DNA of 64,000 nucleotides from the NCBI GenBank assembly GCA_033398695.1, contig CM065814.1, forward strand, positions 16,302,358-16,366,357. Reading direction: 5' to 3'. Of the stretch, positions 22,086 to 33,737 are shown piece after piece. Position 1 is the first letter of the stretch; every line of letters begins with the position of its first letter. The stretch comes from Orobanche coerulescens (lineage: Eukaryota > Streptophyta > Magnoliopsida > Lamiales > Orobanchaceae). The translations under genes were made by a program, and so were the position numbers. The notes under the pieces are model-generated. The model was not told where the DNA came from and made no database searches. It worked only from the letters and a program-made list of their open reading frames with translations.

Positions 22086-22400
22086 AAAGCCCTGAAAATG
22101 TGTTGATACGTATGATTGGGTCGTGGACCCCGTGTTTTGTTATCATATTGTATTTTGGGAAATGAGTTTTTGGGCTGTGTCCCTAAATGGTTTCTAAAGG
22201 CTTGAGAATTCTTAAATCTCAAATGTTTTCAAAACTCCCGAGATCGTAAAATGTTTTGTAAGATGTACATTGGGTTTATTTCCTACTTTTCATGTTTTGA
22301 ACGGTTTGATCAAGTGAATTATCTCGGGAAGTATATTCACGATTATTATGTTTCGTGAAGTATGATATGTATGGCTTGTTTTCGTATTTTATACTTGCAC

Positions 22401-22443
22401 TAGCAAAACAGTGGAGTTTTGCTAACCCCCGAGTATTCGGGGG
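22401..22443 (+). other. Twin stem-loops near the LTR 3' end
   Basis: TAGCAAAAC-AGTGGA-GTTTTGCTA (22401-22424) is followed at once by CCCCCGA-GTAT-TCGGGGG (22426-22443). Equivalent pairs occur at 2997-3040 (minus), 58321-58348 and, weaker, 39578-39618 (minus), all preceded by ACTTGYACTAGC. Confidence 0.6.
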
Positions 22444-22776
22444 TGGATGTCTTTATTGCATTCAGGTTTTAGGGAGCATAGCACTGGGTCGGCATGCAGG
22501 ATGATGAAAGAGGATCGATACTAATCACATGAGGACCCGTACATTGTTATATTGGTTCAATTGTATTTTATTTCCGCTGCAGTATTCTTTCCCCGTTGTA
22601 TGGGAATGTGTTGTATTCGACCCCTGCGTGGGCATGTATTGATTTTGAGATGTATGTATTTATTGAAGGACCAAATCGGTCTATTGAGTCATTTTAGCCT
22701 TAAAGGCATTTTTGAGATGTTCGTTTTCGTTACCAGCCTCGTAGATCCTTGAGGAAAGGTTCTACGACGTGTAATA

Positions 22777-24863
22777 TGTAACACCCCCAGAAACTATCTG
22801 GGAATATTACACGCCGCAGACCCTCTCCGCGAGGATCTACCAGGCTAATACCAAAACAAGACATCACACTACTTGCCGTTCTGGCTAAATAACGAACCAT
22901 TAGACCGATTTGGTCTTTTGTCACAAGCGTACAAATTAAAGTTCATACACATTGCTCTCATAAGACTCATACCCACACAGGGGTCAAAATACAATACAGC
23001 GGAAGACTAAAGATAACTCAACAATACGACAACAATAACTGGACTCTAAACTCTTGATTAGTATCGCATCTCGTCTTCCTCCATGCCGTCCCTGCGGTTG
23101 CTCCAACGAACTAAGCATACCTGAAATGCATGATACGCATTTCCCACATCTAAGGGGTTTGCATTGGAATGGCTAGTACAAGTATTCAATCTATACAAAA
23201 TATATATCATGCCAATATCAGTTACGTTAAAATGACAACAGTTGAGAAAGAAATTCCCGAGAGGTTTTCAATGTTTAAAGTACCACTCTAGTCTATGAAA
23301 ATAATACATGTCAACTCGGGGGTTTTAGAAAATGACAGAAAGTCTTTTGGGACTTCAAGTCCGAGGGTATAAAACCTTTCCAAAACAATAGGGTCTCGGC
23401 TCAAATCTCTTTTATGCAACAAACATTTATAAATAGGAAATGTTTCAGGACCTTCCGTCCTTAGTTATGAAAATCATTTCAAACCTTTGGGTCTCAACCC
23501 AAAATCGTTTTCCACAGATAACATTAACACAACCATACGGATCTAAGCCCAAGACTTCTTCGAACTAAAGTACACGAAACCAATATCAAAGTTTATTTTC
23601 CAAAACTAAAACCTCAGAATCAAAGAGCTAAACTCTTACGACACATAACCTAGCGCCATTCTAGCCAAGTACCAAAATCCTATATATAACGTGTCTCAAC
23701 ATCAGGAACAAAAACATCGTGATATTCCGGACATATCACAATTTACATCAAAACAGTATATCAATATGTTCCAACATCACAACTATCCACACTGGGTAAC
23801 CCGCGGCCGTACCCATTAGTATCGACCCCCAGAGGCCCCGTCGGACCATCCCCGGGTGGGAAACCACTTCCGCGGCCGTAACCATTAGTATCGGACCCCA
23901 GAGGTCCCGTCGAACCATCCCCGGGTGGAAGAACAACAACACACGCACCCAAGTCTACTTCCATGGCCGTACCCATTAGTATCGGCCCCCAGAGGCCACA
24001 CATGCCATCCCCGGGTGGAAGAACGACAACACATCCACACGTTACAAAACTGCAAGTCTCGATTGCTAGTAACAATATATATAATTAAGGCACTTGCTAG
24101 AACTGGCCATTACCGACACGTAACTACGACCAAGGATTTGACACAACAACTATCCCTATTATATGTCAACACACAACAATCACCACAAACAGCACTTACG
24201 ACACAACCGACACGACTTCACAACAACCGAACAATCCTCGACGCTTCACTACACATTGATAAGTAAAATCAACTAAATCAAATCATTATTACCGACTCAA
24301 CTCCTTTTCACGATTGCGAACTATCACCACTTAAATATGACCGATGACTTTACACGATTTAACCCACACGGCGCAATGATCCTCTAGACATTTCAACACA
24401 CGTCTAAGTGTACTATCTAACCAACATCTCGCCTCCAATGACATACTTCTACTTCAAGCAACAACTGACACTAAATCGATCTAATAACATAACACCTACG
24501 ACGATTTACATAACGCACAATTGACAAAATAAACAACCTTTATTATAAATACATAATAGACAATTTAATATAAGGGTTCAATTTAATATCTTATAATTAC
24601 AAGGTAATTAATTAGACGATATATTATCTCATTTGCTCCCTTTAATTTATCAATCGGGTCAAATGGCCAACAATACTCAACTCGGATCCACATCTCAATT
24701 ATTGCTCCGAACACACACTCCGAACTCGGACCCGTTCCGTGGGTCTAATTACACAAATTCGCACATTAACGAATTTATCAACATCTCCATCTATGTCTAC
24801 GTCCCCCGTTCACAATCCCAACACGACCACATACACACAACCAAGATAACCCACATACACACT

Positions 24864-24897
<34 letters not shown>

Positions 24898-24974
24898 CCT
24901 AGATTTTCCTCCATACACACATACTCCTATATATATATATATAACATATACACACACAATCTGTACACACATAT
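22777..24974 (-). mobile_element. 3' LTR of the non-coding gypsy element, first segment
   Basis: It is nearly identical to 39220-41545 of the 5' LTR. A 130-bp segment present at 40982-41111 is missing here near 24537, between CAACC repeats. The LTR resumes at 37029 after the Sirevirus. The second segment reaches about 37790 and then departs from the 5' LTR, so the outer end of this LTR is lost. Confidence 0.8.
23790..24030. repeat. Tandem repeat in the non-coding gypsy LTR
   Basis: Three units of about 70-110 bp contain CGGCCGTACCCATTAGTATC, CCCAGAGGCCCCGTCGGACC and ATCCCCGGGTGGGA. The same set lies in the 5' LTR at 40236-40470. The core matches the LTR A repeat at 3427-3830. Confidence 0.8.
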
Positions 24975-24979
24975 ATAAT

Positions 24980-26148
24980 TGTTGGCCACTAAGTATACTG
25001 GATACAGTTTGGAAAATAGTTTAAACAACAAACTGTACGGATTCTAAATCTGAGTGCGTAGCGGAAGTCTTGGATACAGTAGGTTGCTGTGGATACAGCA
25101 ACTAAGTGTATAGTGTATACTTAATATATCACAGTAATTTAAAACAGTAAACGCTGAAGGTAAATAACACAGTAATTAAAGTGGTTCGAGGTAAACCCCT
25201 CTACGTCCACTGGTCCTCCACACAGGAGTAAAAAGATTATTATAATTACTACGTACACAACTACGTAATTATAACAACACACACAATCAATATATCGTTC
25301 ACACAGATTGATATAAAGATCTTAGCTTAAACCGTTCACACAGATTGGTTTTGAGCTAATGCTTGACTTGCTTCTTCACACACAGTTCTGAAGCTTCATC
25401 TTCTTCAATGCAAATCCTTCACACACAGTTCCGGAGAAGCACAGATTGTTCGGTCCACACAGGGCTGATCTTGAGTTTGTTCAACGTATAGAATGGATGG
25501 TGAACAACAACTTTGACTTTAAGAGCCTTCACCGATGAAGTGTTGTTCAGGATGATGAGCACTGTATATCTCTTTAGATCTTAATTGCACTAAGCTTTGG
25601 AGATATGTTTTGCTCTGATGATAACTTTTGATAGCTTGAGTGTTAGGTTACTGGTGTCAGATCTTCAATGCCTTCATAAGATATATATAGTCTTTGAAGC
25701 ATATATCCGTTGAGATGTATCCGTTTGAATGAGATTTTGTTCCAACGGGATTATGACACGATCCGGATTTCGCGGGATTCTGAAGATCTGAAGATCGGCG
25801 TATTTAAATACTTTATCCTTGAGTATTTAAATACTTCTTTATTCAACGGACTTGACTTGGATATTCCTTCTTTGTCTGTTGTGAGTCAGATGGAAGATAA
25901 CCGTATTTTGAGTTTCGAGACAGCTTCCATACTTGGTCTTTTTACAAGACTTCTTGTCAGATCAAGAGCTTCACTATATGCTGATTCGAGGCAGGTCTTC
26001 GATCCAGGATAAAGCCTCAAAGCTTCGATACAGTTTCCTTTACTGTATTCGGATTGGCATATATGTCAAAACCTCTTTATCAAATATCATTCGATACAGG
26101 GATCGGGTATCCTGGCTGTTTCGATATAGGGTCTTTGTTTTCCCAACA
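24980..26148 (-). mobile_element. 3' LTR of the Sirevirus-like element
   Basis: On the minus strand it runs TGTTGGGAAAACAAAG ... CTTAGTGGCCAACA. It aligns end to end with 35851-37023. The differences are mostly clustered at CAG/CTG trinucleotides (see findings). Confidence 0.9.
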
Positions 26149-26163
26149 ATTTCCCCCTTTTTG
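26149..26163 (-). other. Polypurine tract
   Basis: The minus strand reads AAAAAGGGGGAAAT directly before the 3' LTR, the plus-strand primer of the element. Confidence 0.8.
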
Positions 26164-26638
26164 ACAATTTGCCAAGACTTTCTTTCTTAACTTTTCAAGT
26201 CTTCTTGATGATGCCAAAACCTTCTTCATGAAGCGATCTTCTTTGATGACTTCTGGCAGATTTCTTGGTCTTTCGTCAAAGGTCTGACTTAGTCTAAATG
26301 ATGAACTGCTCGCAGGCAAGTTCGATACAGTTTAAGGATTATTACAACTTAAGCTTATGATTGGCGCGCAGGCACAATCTTACAATGTATTCTAAGCTTA
26401 CAACTGAAATTATGAACTGTTCGTAGACTAGTTCGTACAACTTAATTTTCAATCAAGTTTATCTAACTTGAGATTGCTATCAAACAATTTAAGTAATCAT
26501 ACATCAACACAGTAGATTACGAGTTGTAATCTTTCAAGACAAACAGACCTTTTTATTGATATTCAAAATGAATTGAGTACAGAGTTTGCTGTTTCGAATA
26601 GAAATTACAAAACAAAAATATACATAGATTTCAGCTCC

Positions 26639-29600
26639 TTATCTATAATCCGCATGCCTCCATGGCTTTTTCCCTGGTTCATTCTCGGTACCACGCCACC
26701 AGTTCTGAAGAGAATCATTGCCTCGATCCTGGTATATAGCTCTTCCATCATAGGATCGATCAAAGGCAAGTATCCAGTCTTCTGGATGGGTGATCCGATC
26801 TCCTCTTCTGTGTTTGGATTTCATCTCGACTTGGAGAGGGAGTTTCCCGTCTTCTAGCATCTTCGTAAATTTGTCTGCGGCCTCCGCTAACGTTTTATAG
26901 TTCTTGAAGATGGCGGATTCCCTGATGAGTTTGACAAAGTATCTCATCAGTTCGTTCTTCCTCCAGTGCTTCACTTCGTCGGCAGTAGGATTGCGGTTGG
27001 TCCTGCACGAATTTCCGAAGGTCTCGAATAAGAGTTTGCCAAGGGACATTGGGATCATGAAATTAGGCCTGGAGCCCGAAATTTTAAAACTTTGGGAGGG
27101 AGGTGCTAGTTTGTTCAACTCGGCAAAGGATACTGCTCGAGCAACCTCAAATTCCCTTTCTTGTTGCGGCTGATTCTCCTAGCAGCCTTCTCGTGCCTCT
27201 TCCCTTTTGGCTTCATCAAGACTTTGCAGGATTTCTAGAGCGGCCCTGTTTTGTCTCGATGCTAGTCATTCTCTACAAGGGAGGAAAGAGTCTCGACATT
27301 TCCTGAATGAATTTGTCGTGAGCACGCAGCTGAGAGTTTTCAATCATAGCACAAGCGGTCTTGGCTTCACTATCCTCGCTTTTGTTGCTTTTTCCTTCAG
27401 AGCTTGCTCGCTTATCTTCCATGATCTTCAAAGCTTGTTTGAAAACTTCTGGAAAAAGAATGAATGCGTCGACAACACGAGATACTTCATGTTGAAGAGT
27501 GGTCATTTCTTCGACGGCAGAAGTATGCATCCAATTCAATGCTTTTTCAACGGAAGATAGAGCATTTACTGCATCCTGGATGAATACAATTTGAAGGCCA
27601 AGAGCACGCAGGCGCTCTTTCCGTGCGGCAGAAATCGGAGAATCTGGTTGGTCAAGGTCTGCAGAGCTGTTCAACCTTCTTACATTCACGGATGGGCGTG
27701 AAGTAAGTTGGACATCCTCAGGTTCTATACCATCCTCGGATTCCACGGTTGAAGGGACGGGAGCAGCTTCCTGTGGTTCGGCGACAGGGGGTTGAGAAGC
27801 TTCCTGTTGCGAAGATTCTTCAGCAAACATGGATACAGGAGGGACTGAATCCTCCTGTTGTCTTTCAGGAACAGCTTCTTTAGTCGCAGCAGGCTCAGGT
27901 GCCTGTTCCAAAATTTCTTGTACTTCCTCGACTGGAGGGACTGATTCCTCTTCGTCGGGAATGTTCTCAGGCTGTGGCGAAGGGGGATTGGTCTGAGTAG
28001 AAGGCCCTTCATCGTCTCTGGGTGGAGAGGCATCTCGAGCTTCAGCCTCTTCACGACTCATCCTCAGACCTGCTTGTAAAGCATCGTCGTCGTCGTCTGA
28101 GTCATGATCTTCGTCGTCTTTTGGATTAGTGGGAGAATCCTCTGACTTTTTCTTTCCTTTCCTCCGAGCGTCAGATTTGTGCAGAAGATGGCTTTCAATT
28201 AGATCCTTGCAAGAGGGGTTGTCCCATCGAAGCAGGGCCTCAATTTCTGTTGAGTCCGTCACTTCTGAGACGAATCTCTCTTCGTGGCTCCAATCGCTCC
28301 AGTTGTACAGTGTATCGTACGGAGCTAGCCTGTAGCCTTTCCATTGCAAAAATCTTTCGTAGGCGTGTTCAATTTGAACCGAAAGAAGGGTCTGATTAAT
28401 GATCGAGTCAGGGGAGGGACTTCGAACAATGTCTGGAGATGTCAGATCGAGGATTCTGTGCATGTATGGGATCCTGCGGAAGAGGGACTCCTTACAGGGA
28501 TGGTGCCTCAAGGAAGATGGATCCCGACGGGTGTGGGATCCCGCAGAGGAGAAGTAGCTTTTGGCTCCGAATGGGCAGCCGACTCGCTAAAGTCTTGATC
28601 GTTGGCAGATGTCTCAATATCCGTCCTAGCCGCCAAAGGCTCGGGATCTACCGTCGATACAGTAGGAGACACCTCTTCCACAGGGGTTGGGCCCTGGGGT
28701 TCTTCATCAGTGGGTTGAGCCACGGGGGAGACTTCCTTGGAGTGCTTGGCAGATTTGATTTTCGAAAGCCTCCTGAGTCTCTTCTTGGGCTTCTCACCAG
28801 CAGAGTGTTTCTTGCTGTGATATCTCTTTCGCTTCTTTGAAGATTCCACTTCTGGGACCTTCAAGGATTCATCTCTTGGATTATCAGAAATTGGCATGTG
28901 CCTGGTTCTCGGGTGGTTGCAAGACATGGTGCTCTGGTTATACGCAGTGGGCTTGACACCTCCTAAGTATATCCTCGAGCTATTCTTCTTCGCATCGGCG
29001 GATTGCGTCAGTCCGCACTTCGTCAGGATATAATTCAACATTAAACCGAAAGATTTCTTTTGGGTGGCAGGTTTGCACACCTCCTCTTGTAGGCGTTTCA
29101 GGATTATTTGGCACCAATTGACCTTTTCACAGGTCAAAATAGCCACCATCATCCTGAACCTTAAGTTGGTGCACATCTCGAATGCACCGGTTCGATTCTC
29201 AATAATCCTGGAGCAAAAGTCATGAAGATACACATAAGGAAGAAGAAAGTTTTTCTTGTGACAAGTAGTCGTCACCATGTCAACAACTTTGGACCCTGTA
29301 AACAGTCCATAAAATTTTGTAATGAGCTCTTGAGACCCGAACGTCTCAAGTTGATCCATGGTCAGGCCATCAGCGGGTAGCCTGTAGATTCTCTGGAGCA
29401 GATCGCGATCGATACAGATCTCCACTCCCTGGACTGTAGCAGTGATGTCAGCAACATGACCTCCCTGGGCCAATGACAGAAAACGGACGGCGGCGTTGAG
29501 GTAGAATTCCTCAACCAGATGGGCGTCGAATTTGTCGGCGGTCTTGCTTCCAAGGCGATAGAGGCCTTGTTGTTGAAGACGAGTTATGATATATTCCATG

Positions 29601-29719
29601 GGATCTGCATCGTTGGTTTCTGAGAGAATACGCTCAATGATGACAGGTTTGGAGAAGATCCGGCCACCAATGATGTTAGCAGATTTCTTCAGAACAGGAG
29701 AAGAAGATTGTCCAGCCAT
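26639..29719 (-). pseudogene. Envelope-position ORF of the Sirevirus-like element
   Basis: A long 3' ORF in three open segments: 29719-28508 (403 codons), 28511-27273 (412) and 27118-26639 (159). The first two meet at a one-base frame change (CCTTGAGG), so they were probably one gene of 900 or more residues. The N-terminal ~270 residues (LVEEFYLNAAVRFL, QGVEICIDRDLLQRIYRLP, KSFGLMLNYILTKCGL) resemble the plant-transposon-protein domain also seen at 14840. A Lys/Arg-rich stretch near residue 300 (KKRLRRLSKIK) could be a nuclear signal. A Pro/Glu/Ser-rich acidic middle, a helical likely coiled-coil region and a charged C-terminus follow. No signal peptide or clear membrane span is seen, so an envelope role is doubtful. 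Confidence 0.65.
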
Positions 29720-30490
29720 TGATGTTTTCTTAAGAAAAAGGTGGAAGAAAACAATCGAAATATGCGGTAAAATGAAGAAAAATATGTAGGCTGTATTTGC
29801 TTGAGAACTCTTGAATTTGCAGAAAGCGTAAAGAGTCTCTAATGGCAGATTCAGTCCTTTTATAGTTGGGCGGCGAAATAGGGTTTTGCAGAGTACGAAT
29901 GGTCAGATTTTAAGGGATGGGAACCGGTTTTGAAATCAACGGTTAAGATGGACTGAGTGTAACTGGTACGCTAATCCATTGAAATGTTTAAAAATTGAGC
30001 GGGTCCCACTTCTGACATAGGTTGATACCCTAAATGCCTAAAACGGCGGTTTAAAAATAATAAACAATTTAAAAACATCGCGGCTTTTGAGATTCAGTTG
30101 TCCAGATGTCGTGTAAGGCATTTAATGTACATGACGTTTGACATAAAAACAGGGCACGTGGACAAAAATTGTTTTGAAAGGAAATAATATTATATTATAT
30201 ACTGAATCAAAATCCTATAGCATGTCTTTGTCAAGCGTCGTCTGATACGTTCCCCCTCAAAAAGGTACTTATAGGTTTTGAATTCCATACGGCAATATTT
30301 GGATTAATGTCAGTATTCATGGGTCCTACAGATTCCCCCTTAATTATTGCACACGCCACCGTAGGATTCATATGTCTTCGCTCGCTCTGATCTTTGTATT
30401 GACGATTCCGAGTGTACAAATAATTAATGTTGATATCTTGTATTCTTGGGTCTTACAAAGATTCCCCTCAATTGTTGAGTAAAACAAGAA
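29720..30490 (-). promoter_or_regulatory. Gap between pol and the 3' ORF, with a TATA box
   Basis: This is about 770 bp without coding homology. On the minus strand a consensus-like TATA box, AACTATAAAAGGACTGA (29853-29869), lies about 140 bp upstream of the ATG at 29719, followed by a pyrimidine-rich leader. This suggests that the 3' ORF is transcribed separately from gag-pol rather than by read-through. It is inferred from motif and spacing only. Confidence 0.45.
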
Positions 30491-30491
30491 A

Positions 30492-31066
30492 TTACTTACA
30501 GGAGTCCGGCCGTAGCATTCCCAATTCTTGTATGAGCATGTTGAATCTTGTTTGTCGAGCGGCTTGGTGAAGATGTCGCCACCAACGTCTGTATGAACTT
30601 TTTCGGGCAGGAACATCCTTGTTCTCGACGAGATTCCTTATAAAATGATGCTTCATGTTGATATTCTTAGTGCGCGAGAGCATAACAGGATTGTGCGTGA
30701 TTGCAATTGCAATAGTGCTATCACACATGATTGGAGTCTCTCTAGCATCGATTCCATAGTCGACAGTTGTTCTGCATCCAAAGGATCTGCATACGGCAGC
30801 CTACCAAAGACATAGTACTGATTCACCGTGGAAAGTGAGTTAGCCAATTGCTTCTTCTTGAACCAAGAAACGAGTCTAGGTCCGAGAAAGTGACAAGTTC
30901 CACTTGTACTCTTCTTATCTAGCTTGCGACCTCCGAGATCCGAGTCGTTGTATCCAACTAAATCGAATCCGCCTTCCTTAGGATACCATAGTCCCGCATC
31001 GACTGTTCCTTTAATGTACTTCAGGATTCGTTTAGTCAGTATTGAAGTGTGATACCAAAGGTCCAA
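30492..31066 (-). pseudogene. Copia RNase H, frameshifted
   Basis: RNase H removes genomic RNA during reverse transcription. Two frames share it: 31066-30653 with DLVGYNDSDLGG, RKLDKKSTSGTCHFLGPRLV and SWFKKKQ, and 30728-30492 with CDSTIAIAITHNPVMLSRTK and NMKHHFIRNLVE. These correspond to the Y-S-D-A-D-W-A-G, K-S-T-S-G and H-I-x-x-x-x-H-F-I-R blocks of copia RNase H. At least one frameshift lies near 30830-30700, and another separates it from RT at about 31050. Confidence 0.8.
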
Positions 31067-33366
31067 CTAGGAATCTCCCACACACTCCAACAAAGAAATC
31101 GGATATCGGGCCTGCTAGCCGTTAGGTACAGGAGCGAACCAATGAGCTTCCTGTAGAGTGATTGGTCAAACGGCTTTCCGACTTCATCAACACTAATTTG
31201 CACGGAAGTGCTCATGGGGGTTGGCGAGGATTTGGAAGTGTTCATTCCAAATTTGTTGAGAAGCTCCTTGCTGTATTTCTCCTGGTTGATGAATATACCT
31301 GTAGGCAACTGCTTTACCTGCAAACCTAGGAAATAACTAAGTTCCCCCATCATACTTATTTCAAATTTACTTTGCATGAGATGAGAGAACCTTTGACATA
31401 GAGCAAGGTTAGTTGAACCAAAAATAATATCATCCACATAGATTTGTACCATTAGAAGGTCATCACCTTCCTGTATCTTGAACAAGGTTTTGTCCACAGC
31501 TCCTTTCTCAAATCCGTTGTTGGTTTGATACTGGGACAGGGTTTCGTACCAGGCTCTAGGGGCTTGTTTAAGTCCATACAGCGCTTTCCTTAGCCTGTAA
31601 ACTAGATCGATACCGTCTGTGTTGGCAAACCCTGGTGGTTGTTCAACATAAACTTCTTCTGCAAGATCTCCATTCAGGAAAGCACTTTTGACGTCCATTT
31701 GGTATACGATAAAACTCTTATGGGCGGCAAAGGCTAAAAATATCCTAATGGCTTCTAGTCTCGCTATAGGGGCGAAGGTTTCATCATAGTCAATTCCTTC
31801 TTCCTGACAATAGCCTTGTGCTACTAGTCTGGATTTGTTCCTTATGATAAGTCCATTTCGATCCTTTTTGTTTCGAAATACCCATTTGGTTCCTATAACC
31901 GATTGGTGTGTTGGTCTGGGTACAAGATACCATACATTGTTTCTTTCGAAACCGTTAAGCTCTTCTTCCATAGATGTTATCCAATGAGAATTGTTAAGAG
32001 CGTCTATGGTCGAAACAGGTTCGGACTGGGCTAAGAATACAGCGATAGTGCACATATTGAGTCTTCTAAGTTCGGATTGAGATTTCCATTCAGGAAACTG
32101 TGAAACTTCAGCATTAGATTCTTCTTGTGCACAAAGTACATTTCCTTGTGTACTCTGTATTCTCCTACGAGTAGAAACACCGGCATTAATGTTTCCAATG
32201 ATCAGCTCTTGCGGGTGATCTCTCAACCATCTTCGGTCGGGTTCTAATTCAGGATCCCGTACTGTATCGAAAGTTTCTGTGGATACAGCTTCATCTTGTA
32301 CATCGTCGGCTTCATCTACATCGATTCTTACAGCTGCGGGGTTGATTTCTAAATCAACGACAGGTTCTATGGGTGTAGGTGGATCCAAGATAGATAGATG
32401 GTGAATGTTCTGAGTGATATCATCTACTCCTGTAGGGTCATGGTGTAGTTCGTCGAACACTACATGAACTGATTCCTCGATCGTCAGCTTCCTTTTATTA
32501 AAGATTCTAAAAGCTTTGCTGACGGAGGAGTATCCTATGAATATTCCTTCATCTGATTTTTCATCAAAGGTTCTAAGTTGGTCCTTCCCATTGTTCAATA
32601 CATAACACCTGCATCCAAAAATGTGAAAATACGAAACTAACGGAGTTTTGTTATTCCATACCTCATATGCTGTTTTGTTGTGATGCTTGTTGACGATACA
32701 ACAGTTTTGAGTGTAGCACGCTGTATTGGTTGCTTCACCCCAGAAACGCTGTGGCAATTTGCTTGCGGCAATCATTGTCCTTGTTGCTTCTTTCAACGTC
32801 CTATTCTTTCGCTCGGCAACACCATTTTGTTGAGGTGTACGGGCAGCTGAGTATTCGTGCTGTATTCCATTCTCCGAACAGTATTGCTCTATAAATCGGT
32901 TAGTAAATTCAGTACCTCTGTCGGAACGAATGCATACGATACTCGATGCTTTTTCATTTTGCAACTTTCTCAGGAGCTCGGGCAGCCTTGATGTTGTTTC
33001 CTTCTTCTTGCTAAGAAAGATCGTCCAAGCATACCTGGAATAATCATCAACAACAACCATGCAGTATTTCTTACCTCCCAAACTTACTGGGTCTACAGGA
33101 CCGTAGAGATCCATGTGTAGCATTTCCAACACTCTTTGGGTTGAAAGGTAGGATTTGCTTTTCAGGGTTGACTTGATTTTCTTGCCTTTCTGGCGTGGTC
33201 CGCAGACGCTGTCCTTCTTGAATGACACATTTGGCAAACCTCTAACCATTCCCTGTCTTGAAAGCTTGTTGATCGTCTTGAAGTTGACGTGATACATCCT
33301 CTTGTGCCATAACCAGCTAATATCTGCAGTGCCTTTGGCAACAAAACATGGAATTGAGGAGCTCAT
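31036..33366 (-). CDS. pol: Copia integrase and reverse transcriptase
   Basis: One intact frame of 776 codons. The pre-integrase Zn region ([17 protein letters not shown] ... GPRQKGKK) is weak in its Cys residues. The integrase core has Asp in HMDLYGPV, Asp in IRSDRGTEF and Glu in [13 protein letters not shown], the D,D-35-E set, followed by the [10 protein letters not shown] / EGIFIGYS block. A ~190-residue acidic linker leads to [74 protein letters not shown] and the active-site [14 protein letters not shown]. All RT catalytic Asp residues are present. The C-terminus ([10 protein letters not shown]) is beyond a frameshift into RNase H. The upstream ATG is only where the frame opens; the natural protein starts in gag. 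Confidence 0.92.
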   Translation of the reverse strand: MSSSIPCFVAKGTADISWLWHKRMYHVNFKTINKLSRQGMVRGLPNVSFKKDSVCGPRQKGKKIKSTLKSKSYLSTQRVLEMLHMDLYGPVDPVSLGGKKYCMVVVDDYSRYAWTIFLSKKKETTSRLPELLRKLQNEKASSIVCIRSDRGTEFTNRFIEQYCSENGIQHEYSAARTPQQNGVAERKNRTLKEATRTMIAASKLPQRFWGEATNTACYTQNCCIVNKHHNKTAYEVWNNKTPLVSYFHIFGCRCYVLNNGKDQLRTFDEKSDEGIFIGYSSVSKAFRIFNKRKLTIEESVHVVFDELHHDPTGVDDITQNIHHLSILDPPTPIEPVVDLEINPAAVRIDVDEADDVQDEAVSTETFDTVRDPELEPDRRWLRDHPQELIIGNINAGVSTRRRIQSTQGNVLCAQEESNAEVSQFPEWKSQSELRRLNMCTIAVFLAQSEPVSTIDALNNSHWITSMEEELNGFERNNVWYLVPRPTHQSVIGTKWVFRNKKDRNGLIIRNKSRLVAQGYCQEEGIDYDETFAPIARLEAIRIFLAFAAHKSFIVYQMDVKSAFLNGDLAEEVYVEQPPGFANTDGIDLVYRLRKALYGLKQAPRAWYETLSQYQTNNGFEKGAVDKTLFKIQEGDDLLMVQIYVDDIIFGSTNLALCQRFSHLMQSKFEISMMGELSYFLGLQVKQLPTGIFINQEKYSKELLNKFGMNTSKSSPTPMSTSVQISVDEVGKPFDQSLYRKLIGSLLYLTASRPDIRFLCWSVWEIPSWTFGITLQY

Positions 33367-33483
33367 AGGCTTCCAACAAGAATGTACATATTACCGATCT
33401 CGCTTCTGTAAGCACAACTTCCTTGGTTTGGGTGTTCTTGACTCTACAAATGATCTATATAGAACTTCACCGAGAACTGTTTA

Positions 33484-33732
33484 TCACGTAATCAAGCTAA
33501 TACTAAGTAGATTATACTGTAAGCCTTCAACATATGCAACATCGGTGACCTTGAATTTCCCAACAAGTAGGTTTCCTTTCCCTCTTGTTCTTCCTTTAGA
33601 CTTATCACCGAAGCGAACTTTTGGACCGCGACCTTCTACAAAATCAGATAGCTTGCTCCTATCTCCGGTCATGTGACGAGAGCATCCACTCTCAAAGTAC
33701 CAGGTATCCTCCTCTAGAATGTCCTGTAACAA
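33484..33732 (-). pseudogene. Copia aspartic protease fragment
   Basis: The frame encodes TWYFESGCSRHMTGD, then GPKVRFGDKSKGRTRGKGN and VAYVEGLQYNLLSI, the copia protease layout. The catalytic D-S-G triad reads ESG here (Asp to Glu), which should inactivate the enzyme unless it is a sequence error. A stop or frameshift between 33484 and 33366 separates it from the integrase frame. Confidence 0.8.
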
Positions 33733-33737
33733 AGAAA

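Noticed and set aside
27273..29719. Host gene on the minus strand
   Set aside because: It lies between RNase H and the polypurine tract within one pair of Sirevirus LTRs and is in the same orientation, so it belongs to the element.
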